Shown here: one piece after another, positions 8,476 to 16,435 of the stretch
Layout of the letters: each line of letters begins with the position of its first letter
Position numbering within the stretch: position 1 is the stretch's first letter
DNA from: Paracoccaceae bacterium
Lineage (GTDB): Bacteria; Pseudomonadota; Alphaproteobacteria; Rhodobacterales; Rhodobacteraceae
Direction of reading: 5' to 3'
Length of the DNA stretch: 64,000 nt
NCBI GenBank assembly: GCA_024304985.1
Contig: JAMWZC010000001.1
Coordinates: forward strand, 682,001-746,000
Position numbers and translations under genes: made by a program
Notes under the pieces: generated by a model
What the model saw: only the letters and a program-made list of their open reading frames with translations
Database searches by the model: none
Told to the model about the DNA's origin: nothing

Positions 8476-10422
8476 ATGGCACAGATCTCTCTCACATTCC
8501 CCGATGGCAATGCACGCAGCTATGACGCAGGCGTGACCGCCGCAGATGTCGCCGCAGACATCTCGAAATCCCTTGCCAAAAAGGCGATCAGCGCCACGCT
8601 GGACGGCAAGCATTGGGATCTGCAATGGCCCATCACGCAGGACGCGAGCCTTGCCATCAACACGATGGCCGACCGTGCGCCTGCGCTGGAACTGGTCCGG
8701 CATGATCTGGCCCATATCATGGCCCGCGCCGTGCAGGAGATCTGGCCTGCGGTGAAAGTCACCATCGGCCCGGTGATCGACAACGGCTGGTATTACGATT
8801 TCGACCGCGCCGAACCCTTCACGCCCGAAGACCTTGCCGTCATCGAAAAGAAGATGCGCGAGATCATCGCCAAGCGCGATCCCGTCACGACCGAAGTCTG
8901 GGACCGCGCCCGCGCCATCGCCTATTACGAGGCGAATATCGAGCCCTACAAGGTCGAGCTGATCCATTCCATCCCCGGCGACGAACCCTTGCGGATGTAT
9001 TGGCACGGCCATTGGCAGGACCTCTGCCGTGGTCCGCATCTGCAAAACACCGGGCAGGTGCCCGCCGATGCTTTCAAGCTGATGAACGTCGCGGGGGCCT
9101 ATTGGCGCGGCGACAGCACGCGCCCCATGCTGCAACGCATCTATGGTGCCGCCTTCCTGAACCGGGACGAGTTGAAAGCCCATCTGACGATGCTGGAAGA
9201 GGCCGCCAAACGCGACCACCGCAAACTGGGCCGCGAGATGGACCTCTTCCACATGCAGGAAGAAGCCCCCGGTCAGGTGTTCTGGCACCCGAACGGCTGG
9301 ACGATCTATACCGAATTGCAGGATTACATGCGCCGCCAGCAGCGCAAGGGCGGCTATGTCGAGGTGAACACACCCCAAGTCGTGAACCGCGTGTTGTGGG
9401 AAAAATCCGGCCACTGGGCCAACTATCAGGAAAACATGTTCATCGTCGAAGTCGATGAGGAACACGCCCGCGAAAAAACCGTCAACGCGCTCAAGCCCAT
9501 GAACTGCCCCTGCCATGTGCAGATCTTCAACGTGGGCCTGAAGTCCTATCGCGACCTGCCCTTGCGCATGGCCGAATTCGGATCGTGCAACCGCTATGAA
9601 CCTTCGGGCGCGCTGCATGGCATCATGCGCGTGCGCGGCTTTACGCAGGATGACGCGCATATCTTCTGCCGCGAGGATCAGATCGAGGCGGAAACCTCCC
9701 GCTTCATCGGCTTTCTCTCGGCGATCTACCGCGATCTGGGCTTCGAATCCTTCAAGGTGAAATTCTCCACCCGCCCCGATGTCCGCGCAGGCAGCGACGA
9801 GATCTGGGACAAGGCCGAAGCCGCCCTTCTGTCCGCCACCCGCGCGGCTGGCATTGAACCGACCGTGAACCCCGGCGAAGGCGCCTTCTACGGGCCGAAA
9901 CTGGAATTCGTGCTGACCGACGCCATCGGGCGCGATTGGCAATGCGGCACGCATCAGGTGGATTTCGTCCTGCCCGAACGGCTGGACGCATCCTATATCG
10001 GCCAGGACGGCGCGAAACATCGCCCGGTCATGCTGCATCGCGCGGTCTTGGGCAGTTTCGAGCGGTTCATCGGCATCCTGATCGAATCCCACGCGGGCAA
10101 GCTGCCCTTCTGGCTGGCCCCGCGTCAGGTCGTGGTGGCCGCCATCGTGTCCGATGCGGATGACTATTGCCTCAAGGTGGTGGATGCGCTGAAAGCCCGC
10201 GGCATCCGGGCCGAGGCGGATCTCAGGAATGAAAAGATCAACTACAAGATCCGCGAACATTCCGTGGGCAAGGTCCCCGTCATCCTCGCCTGCGGCATGA
10301 AAGAGGTCGAAGAGGGCACCGTGTCGCTCCGCCGACTTGGTGAGACTTCGACGTCCGTTACACCGCTTGACGCGATTGTGGCCACCCTCGCAGCCGAGGC
10401 GACGCCCCCCGATCTGCTGTAA
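8476..10422 (+). CDS. thrS: Threonine-tRNA ligase
   Basis: This 648-residue class II aminoacyl-tRNA synthetase charges tRNA-Thr. In order it shows an N-terminal TGS domain (residues 1-62), the editing domain with HDLAHIMA and later HxxxC-type zinc residues, the catalytic core with [10 protein letters not shown] (zinc-binding Cys) and [25 protein letters not shown], and the C-terminal anticodon-binding domain (about 545-640). The ATG at 8476 has GAGGAGG 5 bases upstream. A weak promoter may lie at TTGACT (8381-8386) with CACATA 17 bases further on. Family length and motifs are complete. Confidence 0.98.
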   Translation: MAQISLTFPDGNARSYDAGVTAADVAADISKSLAKKAISATLDGKHWDLQWPITQDASLAINTMADRAPALELVRHDLAHIMARAVQEIWPAVKVTIGPVIDNGWYYDFDRAEPFTPEDLAVIEKKMREIIAKRDPVTTEVWDRARAIAYYEANIEPYKVELIHSIPGDEPLRMYWHGHWQDLCRGPHLQNTGQVPADAFKLMNVAGAYWRGDSTRPMLQRIYGAAFLNRDELKAHLTMLEEAAKRDHRKLGREMDLFHMQEEAPGQVFWHPNGWTIYTELQDYMRRQQRKGGYVEVNTPQVVNRVLWEKSGHWANYQENMFIVEVDEEHAREKTVNALKPMNCPCHVQIFNVGLKSYRDLPLRMAEFGSCNRYEPSGALHGIMRVRGFTQDDAHIFCREDQIEAETSRFIGFLSAIYRDLGFESFKVKFSTRPDVRAGSDEIWDKAEAALLSATRAAGIEPTVNPGEGAFYGPKLEFVLTDAIGRDWQCGTHQVDFVLPERLDASYIGQDGAKHRPVMLHRAVLGSFERFIGILIESHAGKLPFWLAPRQVVVAAIVSDADDYCLKVVDALKARGIRAEADLRNEKINYKIREHSVGKVPVILACGMKEVEEGTVSLRRLGETSTSVTPLDAIVATLAAEATPPDLL

Positions 10423-10438
10423 CAATCGACACACCGAT

Positions 10439-10471
10439 AGCGCGTTTCCACTCAACCGGAGCGCGCTGTTT
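10439..10471 (+). terminator. Possible thrS terminator
   Basis: AGCGCG (10439-10444) can pair with CGCGCT (10462-10467), which is followed by GTTTT. The stem is only 6 bp and the loop is 17 bases, so this is a weak candidate. Confidence 0.4.
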
Positions 10472-10516
10472 TCCGCCGGTTGATACCCCGCCGGGTCAGG
10501 TTTTGCGGGTTTTTCT

Positions 10517-10554
10517 CACGGGCCTGTGACACACTTTCTCGTGTCTGGCCCGTG
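10517..10554. promoter_or_regulatory. Large interrupted dyad upstream of bufA
   Basis: CACGGGCC (10517-10524) pairs perfectly with GGCCCGTG (10547-10554). Inside it GACAC (10528-10532) pairs with GTGTC (10541-10545). The element lies 75 bases upstream of the bufA start and has no T tract. It is therefore more likely an operator or leader structure than a terminator. Its function is inferred from position only. Confidence 0.5.
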
Positions 10555-10628
10555 ACGGATGCCACCAGCTACCACTATGTTATCGCCAAGACCGCGATAC
10601 CGACATCAACCTCAAGGGAGAAGACCCA

Positions 10629-10931
10629 ATGTCCACCATGATGAAATCCCTCGCCATTGCAGGGGCCATGGCCACCGCCCTCGCCGCCCATTCCACCCCG
10701 GCACAGGCCCAGGCCAAGGAAAAATGCTTCGGCGTCTCGCTCGCCGGTCAGAACGACTGCGCCGCCGGTCCCGGCACCACCTGCGCCGGCTCCTCCAAGG
10801 TCGACTATCAGGGCAACGCATGGACATTGGTCGATGCCGGCACCTGCACCGAGATCGAACTGCCCGCGATGGCCGACGGGACCGAGCGCAAAGGCTCGCT
10901 GGAAGCGCTGGACCGCGACCTGCCCGCATGA
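10629..10931 (+). CDS. bufA: Bufferin precursor BufA (DUF2282), RiPP
   Basis: This 100-residue DUF2282 protein starts with a Sec signal peptide (hydrophobic residues 5-20, AxA-type sites near 25-29). It carries four conserved cysteines at positions 33, 44, 52 and 73 in the contexts EKCFG, NDCAAG, TTCAG and GTCTE, plus the typical [10 protein letters not shown] block. Bufferins are ribosomally made peptides whose central cysteines are converted to thiooxazoles by a DUF692 (MNIO) enzyme with a DUF2063 partner, giving exported copper-binding peptides. Both enzyme genes follow directly. The ATG at 10629 has a GGGAG site 8 bases upstream. A hairpin lies between this gene and bufB. Assignment rests on domain, cysteine pattern and operon. 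Confidence 0.92.
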   Translation: MSTMMKSLAIAGAMATALAAHSTPAQAQAKEKCFGVSLAGQNDCAAGPGTTCAGSSKVDYQGNAWTLVDAGTCTEIELPAMADGTERKGSLEALDRDLPA

Positions 10932-10941
10932 TCCATCACAG

Positions 10942-10967
10942 GGGGCAGGTGCATCGCACCTGTCCCC
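10942..10967 (+). terminator. Hairpin between bufA and bufB
   Basis: GGGG-CAGGTGC (10942-10952) pairs with GCACCTG-T-CCCC (10956-10967) around a 3-base loop with one bulged T. No T run follows, so it is more likely a partial attenuator or mRNA-stabilising hairpin than a full stop. It could raise precursor over enzyme levels. Confidence 0.55.
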
Positions 10968-11043
10968 ACCCCCCATGATCCGACCTGCGGCCCATCCCGC
11001 CACCCATGCGCCCGCCCCGCCTGCCTGTCACGGAGCATCTGCC

Positions 11044-11919
11044 ATGACCACCGCCCCCCAACAGACCAGAACCCTGCCCGCAGCAGCCGGCATCGGCTAC
11101 AAGCCGCAGCATTACAGCGACATCATCGCCGATGCGCGCCCGGTGCAATGGCTGGAAATTCATGCCGAGAATTACATGGGCGACGGGGGCCGCCCTCTCG
11201 CGCAATTGCGCCATCTGGCTGACCGCTTCCCCATTTCCGTGCATGGCGTGGGCCTGTCCATCGGCGGTGAAGGCCCGCTGGACCGCGATCACCTCGCCCG
11301 GTTGAAACAGCTCTGCGATTGGCTGCAACCGGCCAGCTTTTCGGAACATCTGGCATGGTCCAGCCATGACAGCGCCTTTCTGAACGACCTGCTGCCCCTG
11401 CCTTATACTGATGCCACCATCGCCCGCCTCGCCGATCATATCGACCAGGTGCAGGACAAGCTGGGCCGGCGCATGCTGCTGGAAAACCCCTCCAGCTATC
11501 TGGCCTTTGCCGAAAGCACATGGGCGGAACCCGATGTCCTGCGCGAGCTGACGCGCCGCACCGGATGCGGCCTGCTTCTGGATGTGAACAACGTCTTTGT
11601 CTCCGCCACCAATCTGGGCTTCGATCCGCGCGCCTATGTCGATGCCTTCCCGCTGGACGCGGTGGGCGAGATTCATCTGGGCGGCCATGATACGGATGAA
11701 GATGACCACGGCGCACCCCTGCTGATCGACAGCCACGGGGCCGCGATTGCCGACCCGGTCTGGACCCTGCTCGACCATGTGCTGGCCCGTTCCGGCCCGC
11801 GCCCGGTGCTGGTGGAATGGGACAATGACGTGCCCGACTGGCCCGTTCTGGCCGCCGAGGCACAGCGCGCCGCCGAGGCCCTCGCCAAACTGCGCCCGGC
11901 GCTGCGGGCCGCGTCATGA
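11044..11919 (+). CDS. bufB: MNIO (DUF692) bufferin-modifying enzyme BufB
   Basis: This 291-residue DUF692 protein belongs to the multinuclear non-heme iron oxygenases (MbnB/TglH/BufB superfamily). It has a TIM-barrel fold, and candidate iron ligands occur in the expected order: H67 in VHGVGLS, E101/H102 in SEHLAW, E147 in LLENPSS, D180 and N182/N183 in LLLDVNNV, H211 and H215 in EIHLGGHD, D229/H231 in DSHG, and E258 in LVEWDND. Such enzymes oxidise peptide cysteines. Placement between the DUF2282 precursor and a DUF2063 gene identifies the substrate as BufA. The ATG at 11044 has GGAG 8 bases upstream. Its stop overlaps bufC by ATGA. Confidence 0.93.
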   Translation: MTTAPQQTRTLPAAAGIGYKPQHYSDIIADARPVQWLEIHAENYMGDGGRPLAQLRHLADRFPISVHGVGLSIGGEGPLDRDHLARLKQLCDWLQPASFSEHLAWSSHDSAFLNDLLPLPYTDATIARLADHIDQVQDKLGRRMLLENPSSYLAFAESTWAEPDVLRELTRRTGCGLLLDVNNVFVSATNLGFDPRAYVDAFPLDAVGEIHLGGHDTDEDDHGAPLLIDSHGAAIADPVWTLLDHVLARSGPRPVLVEWDNDVPDWPVLAAEAQRAAEALAKLRPALRAAS

Positions 11920-12668
11920 CCGGCCTTATCGATGACTTCCTGCCCGCGCTCATGGACCCGGACCGCCCGGTGCCGCAGGGATTGCAGGATGGCACAGGCC
12001 GCCCCGCAGGTCGCCGCTTCAACGTCTATCGCAACAATGTCACCGCCTCGCTGATCGCCGCGCTGGAACAGGGCTTTCCCGCCGTGTCCAAACTGCTGGG
12101 CGCGCAGAATTTTACCGGGCTCGCCCGCGCCTATCAGCAGGACAACCCGCCCCGGTCACAGCTGATGATGCATTACGGCGAGGACTTTCCCGCCTTTCTG
12201 GAAGCCACGCCGCAACTGGCGCATCTGGGCTATCTGGGTGATGTGGCGCGGCTGGAACTGGCGCTGCGCCGATCCTATCACGCGGCTGACAGCACGCCGC
12301 TCGATCCCGCCGCACTGGCTGCCATCGCGCCCGAGGATCTGGCCGCCACAAGCGTCACCCTCGCCCCGGCGATCGAGGTGATCCCCTCGCCCTGGCCGCT
12401 GCACGCGATCTGGACCTATACCATGATCCCCGGAATCCCCAAGCCGCCACCGCAGCCGCAGGACGTGTTGATCACCCGCCCCGACTTCGATCCCGTGGCC
12501 CATCCCATGCCCAAGGGCGGTGCCGCTTTCGTCGCGGCGCTGCGGGAGGGTGCAACCCTTGGCGCGGCGCATGAGGCCGGGATAGCCAGAAACGACAGTT
12601 TCGATCCCGCCCCCATCCTTGGCCTGCTCCTCGCAGGCGCCGCCATCACCGGCGCGCGGCAGGGCTGA
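11916..12668 (+). CDS. bufC: BufC (DUF2063) MNIO partner protein
   Basis: This 250-residue protein has the N-terminal DUF2063 (HvfC/BufC) domain: an RFNVYRNNV block at about 34-42, FPAVSKLLG, and a YGEDFPAFL region, followed by a less conserved C-terminal part. In bufferin systems this protein is thought to bind the precursor and bring it to the MNIO enzyme. Older annotations call the family a putative DNA-binding domain. It overlaps bufB by 4 bases, so the two are translationally coupled, consistent with a complex. Confidence 0.9.
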   Translation: MTGLIDDFLPALMDPDRPVPQGLQDGTGRPAGRRFNVYRNNVTASLIAALEQGFPAVSKLLGAQNFTGLARAYQQDNPPRSQLMMHYGEDFPAFLEATPQLAHLGYLGDVARLELALRRSYHAADSTPLDPAALAAIAPEDLAATSVTLAPAIEVIPSPWPLHAIWTYTMIPGIPKPPPQPQDVLITRPDFDPVAHPMPKGGAAFVAALREGATLGAAHEAGIARNDSFDPAPILGLLLAGAAITGARQG

Positions 12669-12743
12669 CGCCAGCCCCCGCGCGCCTCATCCCCACCGCC
12701 CAACGCGCCACACCGGCGCGGCTCAGCCCGAAAGGCGAGACTG

Positions 12744-13289
12744 ATGACGACTGCCCTGATCCGACTGCATGACCGCGCCATCGCGCCGCTGAACCGCGCC
12801 GACTGGCTATTGCCGACCCTTGCCCGACTGGTCTTTGCCGGGGTGCTTCTGGCCTATTTCTGGGCCTCGGGTCTGACCAAGCTGGGACCGGGCCTTCTCG
12901 GCCTGTTCCAGCCTTCGGTCGGGGCCTATGCGCAGATCTTCCCCCGCGCGATGGAGTCCGCCGGCTATGACATCAGCCAGTTCGGCCTGTGGCACAAACT
13001 GGTGGTGCTGGCGGGAACATGGGCCGAATTCCTCCTGCCCCTGCTGATCCTGCTGGGTCTGATGACCCGCCTTGCCGCGCTTGGCATGATCGGCTTCGTC
13101 CTCGTGCAGACCTTGACCGATCTTGTGGGGCATGGCGCGCTGGCACATCCCGAAACGCTGGGCGCCTGGTTCGACCGCATCCCCGACAGCCCGATCATGG
13201 ACCAGCGGGCGCTGTGGCTTCTGGTACTAATGGTTCTGGTGATCAAGGGCGCAGGCCCGCTGTCGCTGGACCGCCTGTTCAAGCGCTAA
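12744..13289 (+). CDS. bufD: DoxX-family membrane protein BufD
   Basis: This 181-residue protein has about four hydrophobic segments (roughly 27-45, 85-100, 105-125 and 155-170) and the DoxX pattern. A Gly/Pro-rich region and the FPRAMESAGYDISQ extension after the first helix are typical of the DoxX proteins encoded beside DUF692/DUF2063 genes. It lies 75 bases after bufC; a small GC-rich hairpin (12704-12720) is in the gap. A role in membrane redox or peptide handling is only inferred. Its stop codon abuts that of the converging gene at 13290. Confidence 0.86.
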   Translation: MTTALIRLHDRAIAPLNRADWLLPTLARLVFAGVLLAYFWASGLTKLGPGLLGLFQPSVGAYAQIFPRAMESAGYDISQFGLWHKLVVLAGTWAEFLLPLLILLGLMTRLAALGMIGFVLVQTLTDLVGHGALAHPETLGAWFDRIPDSPIMDQRALWLLVLMVLVIKGAGPLSLDRLFKR

Positions 13290-13658
13290 TCAGAAATGCG
13301 CCTTCGGCTCGTCGGGTTTCCCGGCGGCCAAGGCCAGAAGACCACCGACAAGACAGAACCCGATGGGGAACATGGTAAACACGTTGAATCCAAAGGCGTA
13401 ATACATCCCCCCCGCCGACAGCAGCAGCAAGACACCGCCCCACAGCGCGCGTACCTTGGCCATCGCCCCCCCGGCAATCGCCAGCAGCGGAGACAGGAAA
13501 CTGGCCGCGCGGATCACTTCCATATTGGCGACCTGCTCGAACAGCCCCTCGATCTCGCCATATCTCTCGACGGCTTCGGTATAACCATAGCTGAAAAAAC
13601 CGACCAGCATGGCCATCAGCCCGCCAATGATCCCCAGCATCAGGGCCGCGTTGCGCAT
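13290..13658 (-). CDS. Small multi-helix membrane protein
   Basis: This 122-residue protein has four likely transmembrane segments: about 5-25, 50-68, 70-88 and 90-110. A short periplasmic or cytoplasmic loop (TEAVERYGEIEGLFEQV) follows the first. I recognise it only as a conserved-looking small membrane protein of this bacterial group. The stop codon directly abuts the bufD stop codon on the other strand, with no terminator hairpin between. Function unknown. Confidence 0.75.
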   Translation of the reverse strand: MRNAALMLGIIGGLMAMLVGFFSYGYTEAVERYGEIEGLFEQVANMEVIRAASFLSPLLAIAGGAMAKVRALWGGVLLLLSAGGMYYAFGFNVFTMFPIGFCLVGGLLALAAGKPDEPKAHF

Positions 13659-13700
13659 GATCCGTCCTCCATTCCGCTCCAGATAGGCACCGCGCCGCCC

Positions 13701-14018
13701 TCACGCAAGCAAAGACGCCTGCACATCCTTGCCCCAACCCAGATAGAGCGTGCCGTCATCCGCCACGATCAGCGGCCGCTTCATCAGCGCCGGATGATCG
13801 GCCAGAAGCGCCAGCGGATCGCGCGCCCGCTCTGCCTCGGACAGGCCCCGCCACGTGGTCGAGGCGGTATTGACCAACCTGTCCCCGAAGGTCGCATGGG
13901 CCCGCGCCAGCAGATCGGCCGGCACACCCGCCGCGCGCACATCCACAAACTCCGCCGCCGGCAAAGCCTTGATCGCCTTGCGGCAGGTGTCACAGGTTTT
14001 CAATCCGTAAAGGGTCAT
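13701..14018 (-). CDS. ArsC/Spx-family thioredoxin-fold protein
   Basis: This 105-residue protein has the ArsC/YffB fold. It starts with LYGLKTCDTCRKAIKAL carrying a CxxC pair (Cys9/Cys12), and later contains RPLIVADDGTLYLGWG, the cis-Pro region of the family. No arsenic-resistance genes are nearby, so a redox or glutathione-dependent reductase role is more likely than arsenate reduction. Two consecutive ATGs occur; the second (14018) has GAGG 5 bases upstream and begins directly at the fold. Confidence 0.85.
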   Translation of the reverse strand: MTLYGLKTCDTCRKAIKALPAAEFVDVRAAGVPADLLARAHATFGDRLVNTASTTWRGLSEAERARDPLALLADHPALMKRPLIVADDGTLYLGWGKDVQASLLA

Positions 14019-14185
14019 CATCGCCTCGCAATCGGTCATCCGCGGCTGAATACCGTCAAAACACCGTAAGTTCACGGGTCTTTTTCTTGATTTTTACAAA
14101 ACCCATGCAATCTTTTCATCATGCGCGCCGCGCAGCACGCCTCAGACAGGCGTGGTAACGATGATACGTGAAGGAGACACGGGAC

Positions 14186-14392
14186 ATGCCCAACGGCACC
14201 GTGAAGTGGTTCAATACGACCAAAGGCTACGGGTTCATCGCCCCCGATGATGGCGGCAAGGACGTTTTCGTCCACATTTCTGCGGTCGAGCGGTCCGGCC
14301 TGACCGGCCTCGCCGACAATCAGAAACTGTCCTACGAGTTGCAGGAGGGGCGGGACGGACGCCAGATGGCGGCCGATCTCAGGCTTCTGTAA
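14186..14392 (+). CDS. Cold-shock domain protein
   Basis: This 68-residue single cold-shock domain binds single-stranded RNA/DNA. RNP1 (GYGFIAP, about residues 15-21) and RNP2 (DVFVHIS, about 28-34) are intact, and the start MPNGTVKWFN is typical. The ATG at 14186 is preceded by AAGGAGA with an 8-base gap. The preceding 110 bases are comparatively AT-rich and could form a 5' leader, which in this family often controls translation; I cannot show that here. Confidence 0.95.
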   Translation: MPNGTVKWFNTTKGYGFIAPDDGGKDVFVHISAVERSGLTGLADNQKLSYELQEGRDGRQMAADLRLL

Positions 14393-14419
14393 CCGGACCG
14401 GGTCCCGGCATTCCGTTGA

Positions 14420-14818
14420 TCAGGTAAGGGCGCGGGTGATCATCACCCCCGCCCAGGCCGACACGCCCGTCAGGACAGCCCCCCAGGTCAGGTCCACGGC
14501 AACCATATGCCAGTGCCAATCACGCAATGTGGCGTAATTGGTGAATTCATAGGTGCCATAGGCCATCGCCCCCAACAGCGCCCCACCCAAAAGCGCCTGC
14601 ACCGCGATCCCGTCGCGCAGGGCGGGCAGCGACACGAAATAAAGCAAGCCCCCCACATAGAACAGATAGAACACCGCCGCAGGCGCAAAGCGGATCGGCG
14701 CGGCCAGCTGGTCGCCCAGATGCGTCTCGAACAGGGGCTTCATCACGCGGCTCAACATGATCGCGTCAAGGATCAGGAAAACAGCGGCGGTCGAGACATA
14801 GAGAATGATCAGTTGCAC
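14420..14818 (-). CDS. DUF2177-family membrane protein
   Basis: This 132-residue protein has four transmembrane segments (about 3-20, 45-65, 72-90 and 105-125). It shows the DUF2177 pattern: an acidic residue in the first helix (FLILDAIML), YGTYEFTNYATLRDW at the end of helix three, and DLTWG in helix four. The biochemical role of the family is not established. It converges on the cold-shock gene. Confidence 0.85.
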   Translation of the reverse strand: MQLIILYVSTAAVFLILDAIMLSRVMKPLFETHLGDQLAAPIRFAPAAVFYLFYVGGLLYFVSLPALRDGIAVQALLGGALLGAMAYGTYEFTNYATLRDWHWHMVAVDLTWGAVLTGVSAWAGVMITRALT

Positions 14819-14898
14819 GGGGGGCGGCCTTTCACGTGGTTCAAGGGGATACGGGCGGCCGCGCGTTTTGGATGACAGACGCGGCCCCCCGTCCCGCG

Positions 14899-15216
14899 CT
14901 ACCGCCGTTTGTCCAGCTTGCCGAACTCCGAGTCCAGCAGCGCGCGGATTTTCTTGGCCCCGCCGCGCAGCGCCGCGTCCACATCGGCGTCGTTATGGGT
15001 CACGGTCTGCGGCTGCATCCCCTCGGGCCGCGCCTCGACGGTGCAGCGGATATCATCCGCCCCGCCTTTGGCCCCATTGGCATCCGCCAGATGCACCTCA
15101 ACCCGGCTCAGCCGCCCGGTCAGATGCCCCAAAGCCCCGGTCACAACCGCCTCGGCCACCTCGGCCAGTCGGTCATCGCCCTGAATGTTGTGGTCGGTAT
15201 TGAGCTGGAATTGCAT
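14899..15216 (-). CDS. HPF/RaiA-family ribosome-associated protein
   Basis: This 105-residue protein resembles the short hibernation-factor fold. It starts with QFQLNTDHNIQGDDRL, then LSRVEVHLADANGAKGG, a DIRCTVEARPEG strand, and a basic C-terminus. RaiA/HPF proteins bind the 30S decoding region in stationary phase. The version here is of the divergent stand-alone type, so the exact role may differ. A strong AAGGAGAG site precedes the ATG. A 13-bp perfect palindrome (15231-15243) lies just upstream. Confidence 0.82.
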   Translation of the reverse strand: MQFQLNTDHNIQGDDRLAEVAEAVVTGALGHLTGRLSRVEVHLADANGAKGGADDIRCTVEARPEGMQPQTVTHNDADVDAALRGGAKKIRALLDSEFGKLDKRR

Positions 15217-15230
15217 GGTCGCTCTCCTTT

Positions 15231-15243
15231 TCGGGTTACCCGA
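15231..15243. promoter_or_regulatory. Perfect 13-bp palindrome at the HPF-like gene
   Basis: TCGGGT-T-ACCCGA is a perfect dyad immediately upstream of the ribosome site of the 14899-15216 gene. It is short, so it could be a repressor site or chance. Confidence 0.35.
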
Positions 15244-15328
15244 CCGAGCTATGCAGTGACCGGCAGCCCTGCAAGACTTGACACCCGCCCATCTCCGGCA
15301 CCGGCATCAAGCCGCGCGGGGGATTTCC

Positions 15329-16234
15329 TCACCCCAACGTATCCATGAACTCCCGCCATTCCCCCTTGCTCATGCCCGAGGTTTCCTGCGTGACCTCTTC
15401 GCCCTTCAGCATCCGGCGCACGCAGTCCAGCGCGGTGGCGCTCATCGTGGCGCCACCCATGCGGTAATCCTCGAACGCCTTGTAGGCAAAGGGCACCCAG
15501 TCGGCCACGACCTTGCAGATCGCATCGGCATAGACGCGGATTTCGTATTGCGCATGGGCATCGGCGCGCAGGCGCAGGAAATGCAGCAGGTTGTGCAGGT
15601 CCACCTTCCAATACCACTGGGTATAGATATTCGCGGGCAGGTTCATCCGCGCCAACTCGCGCGCCAGACCCGCCTGCCCGTCCTGCGAAATCATCTGCTC
15701 GTAATGATCGTAGGCCCGGTTCGCGTCGGTCTTGAGGATGTCCAGCACTCGTGCCGCCTCCTCACCCTCCAGCGCCGCACCGCGCCCCTGATTGTTGACC
15801 ACGGACTGCGCCGCCAGATGTTCGGGCGCGGGGATATAGAATTCGCGGTCAAGGATCGAATAGCGCGCCGAATATTCGTTGACGTTCGCCGTCCGGTGCC
15901 GGATCCACTGCCGCGCCACGAAGACGGGCAGCTTGACGTGCAGCTTGACCTCGCACATCTCGAACGGGGTCGAATGCCAGTGCCGCATCAGATAACGGAT
16001 CAGCCCTTCGTCATTCTGCACCGATTTGGTGCCCCGGCCATAGCTGACCCTTGCGGCCTGACAGATCGCCGCATCGTCGCCCATATAGTCGATCACCCGG
16101 ACAAAGCCGTGATCCAGCACAGGGATCGCGGTATAGAGATGCGCCTCCATCCCCGGCGACACCGCGCGCCGCGTGGGCACGGTCTGCGCGCGCTGTGCAT
16201 CAACCTCGGCCTGCTGGTCTGGTGTAAGCGGCAT
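15329..16234 (-). CDS. thyX: FAD-dependent thymidylate synthase ThyX
   Basis: This 301-residue flavin-dependent thymidylate synthase makes dTMP from dUMP using methylene-THF and NADPH. The diagnostic RHR-(7X)-S motif is present as [11 protein letters not shown] at residues 112-122, followed by ARYS and FYIP. It also has the SYGR segment and a C-terminal region typical of longer alphaproteobacterial forms. The ATG at 16234 has an AAAGGAG site. A pair of NrdR-like boxes lies 38-85 bases upstream. It needs the methylene-THF that FolD can supply. Confidence 0.97.
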   Translation of the reverse strand: MPLTPDQQAEVDAQRAQTVPTRRAVSPGMEAHLYTAIPVLDHGFVRVIDYMGDDAAICQAARVSYGRGTKSVQNDEGLIRYLMRHWHSTPFEMCEVKLHVKLPVFVARQWIRHRTANVNEYSARYSILDREFYIPAPEHLAAQSVVNNQGRGAALEGEEAARVLDILKTDANRAYDHYEQMISQDGQAGLARELARMNLPANIYTQWYWKVDLHNLLHFLRLRADAHAQYEIRVYADAICKVVADWVPFAYKAFEDYRMGGATMSATALDCVRRMLKGEEVTQETSGMSKGEWREFMDTLG

Positions 16235-16271
16235 GTCGGGGGCTCCTTTGTCTGCGGATATGAGTCGGCCA

Positions 16272-16319
16272 TCACTATATCTTGAGGATGCCCCCCTCGG
16301 AAACCACAATAGTGGGGCG
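16272..16319. promoter_or_regulatory. Candidate NrdR box pair upstream of thyX
   Basis: TCACTATATCTTGAGG (16272-16287) and CCACAATAGTGGGGCG (16304-16319) share CAC(T/A)ATA and are spaced 32 bp. NrdR boxes typically occur as 16-bp pairs 31-32 bp apart. The first box is a fair match to ACAC-ATAT-TTGTGT-type consensus; the second matches only in its left half. Confidence 0.42.
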
Positions 16320-16435
16320 GTTCCAATGGCCACACCCGGTGAAATTTACTCTGCCTTGAAGTGTGCCCGATTGACTTTCGGGTGCCCAGACGAAACCCTG
16401 CAGCCACATTTCCGCGCGTTCAAAGGGCCATTTCC

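Noticed and set aside
8314-10455. A long minus-strand frame opposite thrS
   Set aside because: thrS has complete synthetase motifs and a strong ribosome site. The opposite frame has low-complexity composition and no recognisable domain.
13701-14018. Arsenate reductase function for the ArsC-fold protein
   Set aside because: No ars genes or phosphate-like oxyanion motifs are nearby. The CxxC pattern fits the broader Spx/YffB group.
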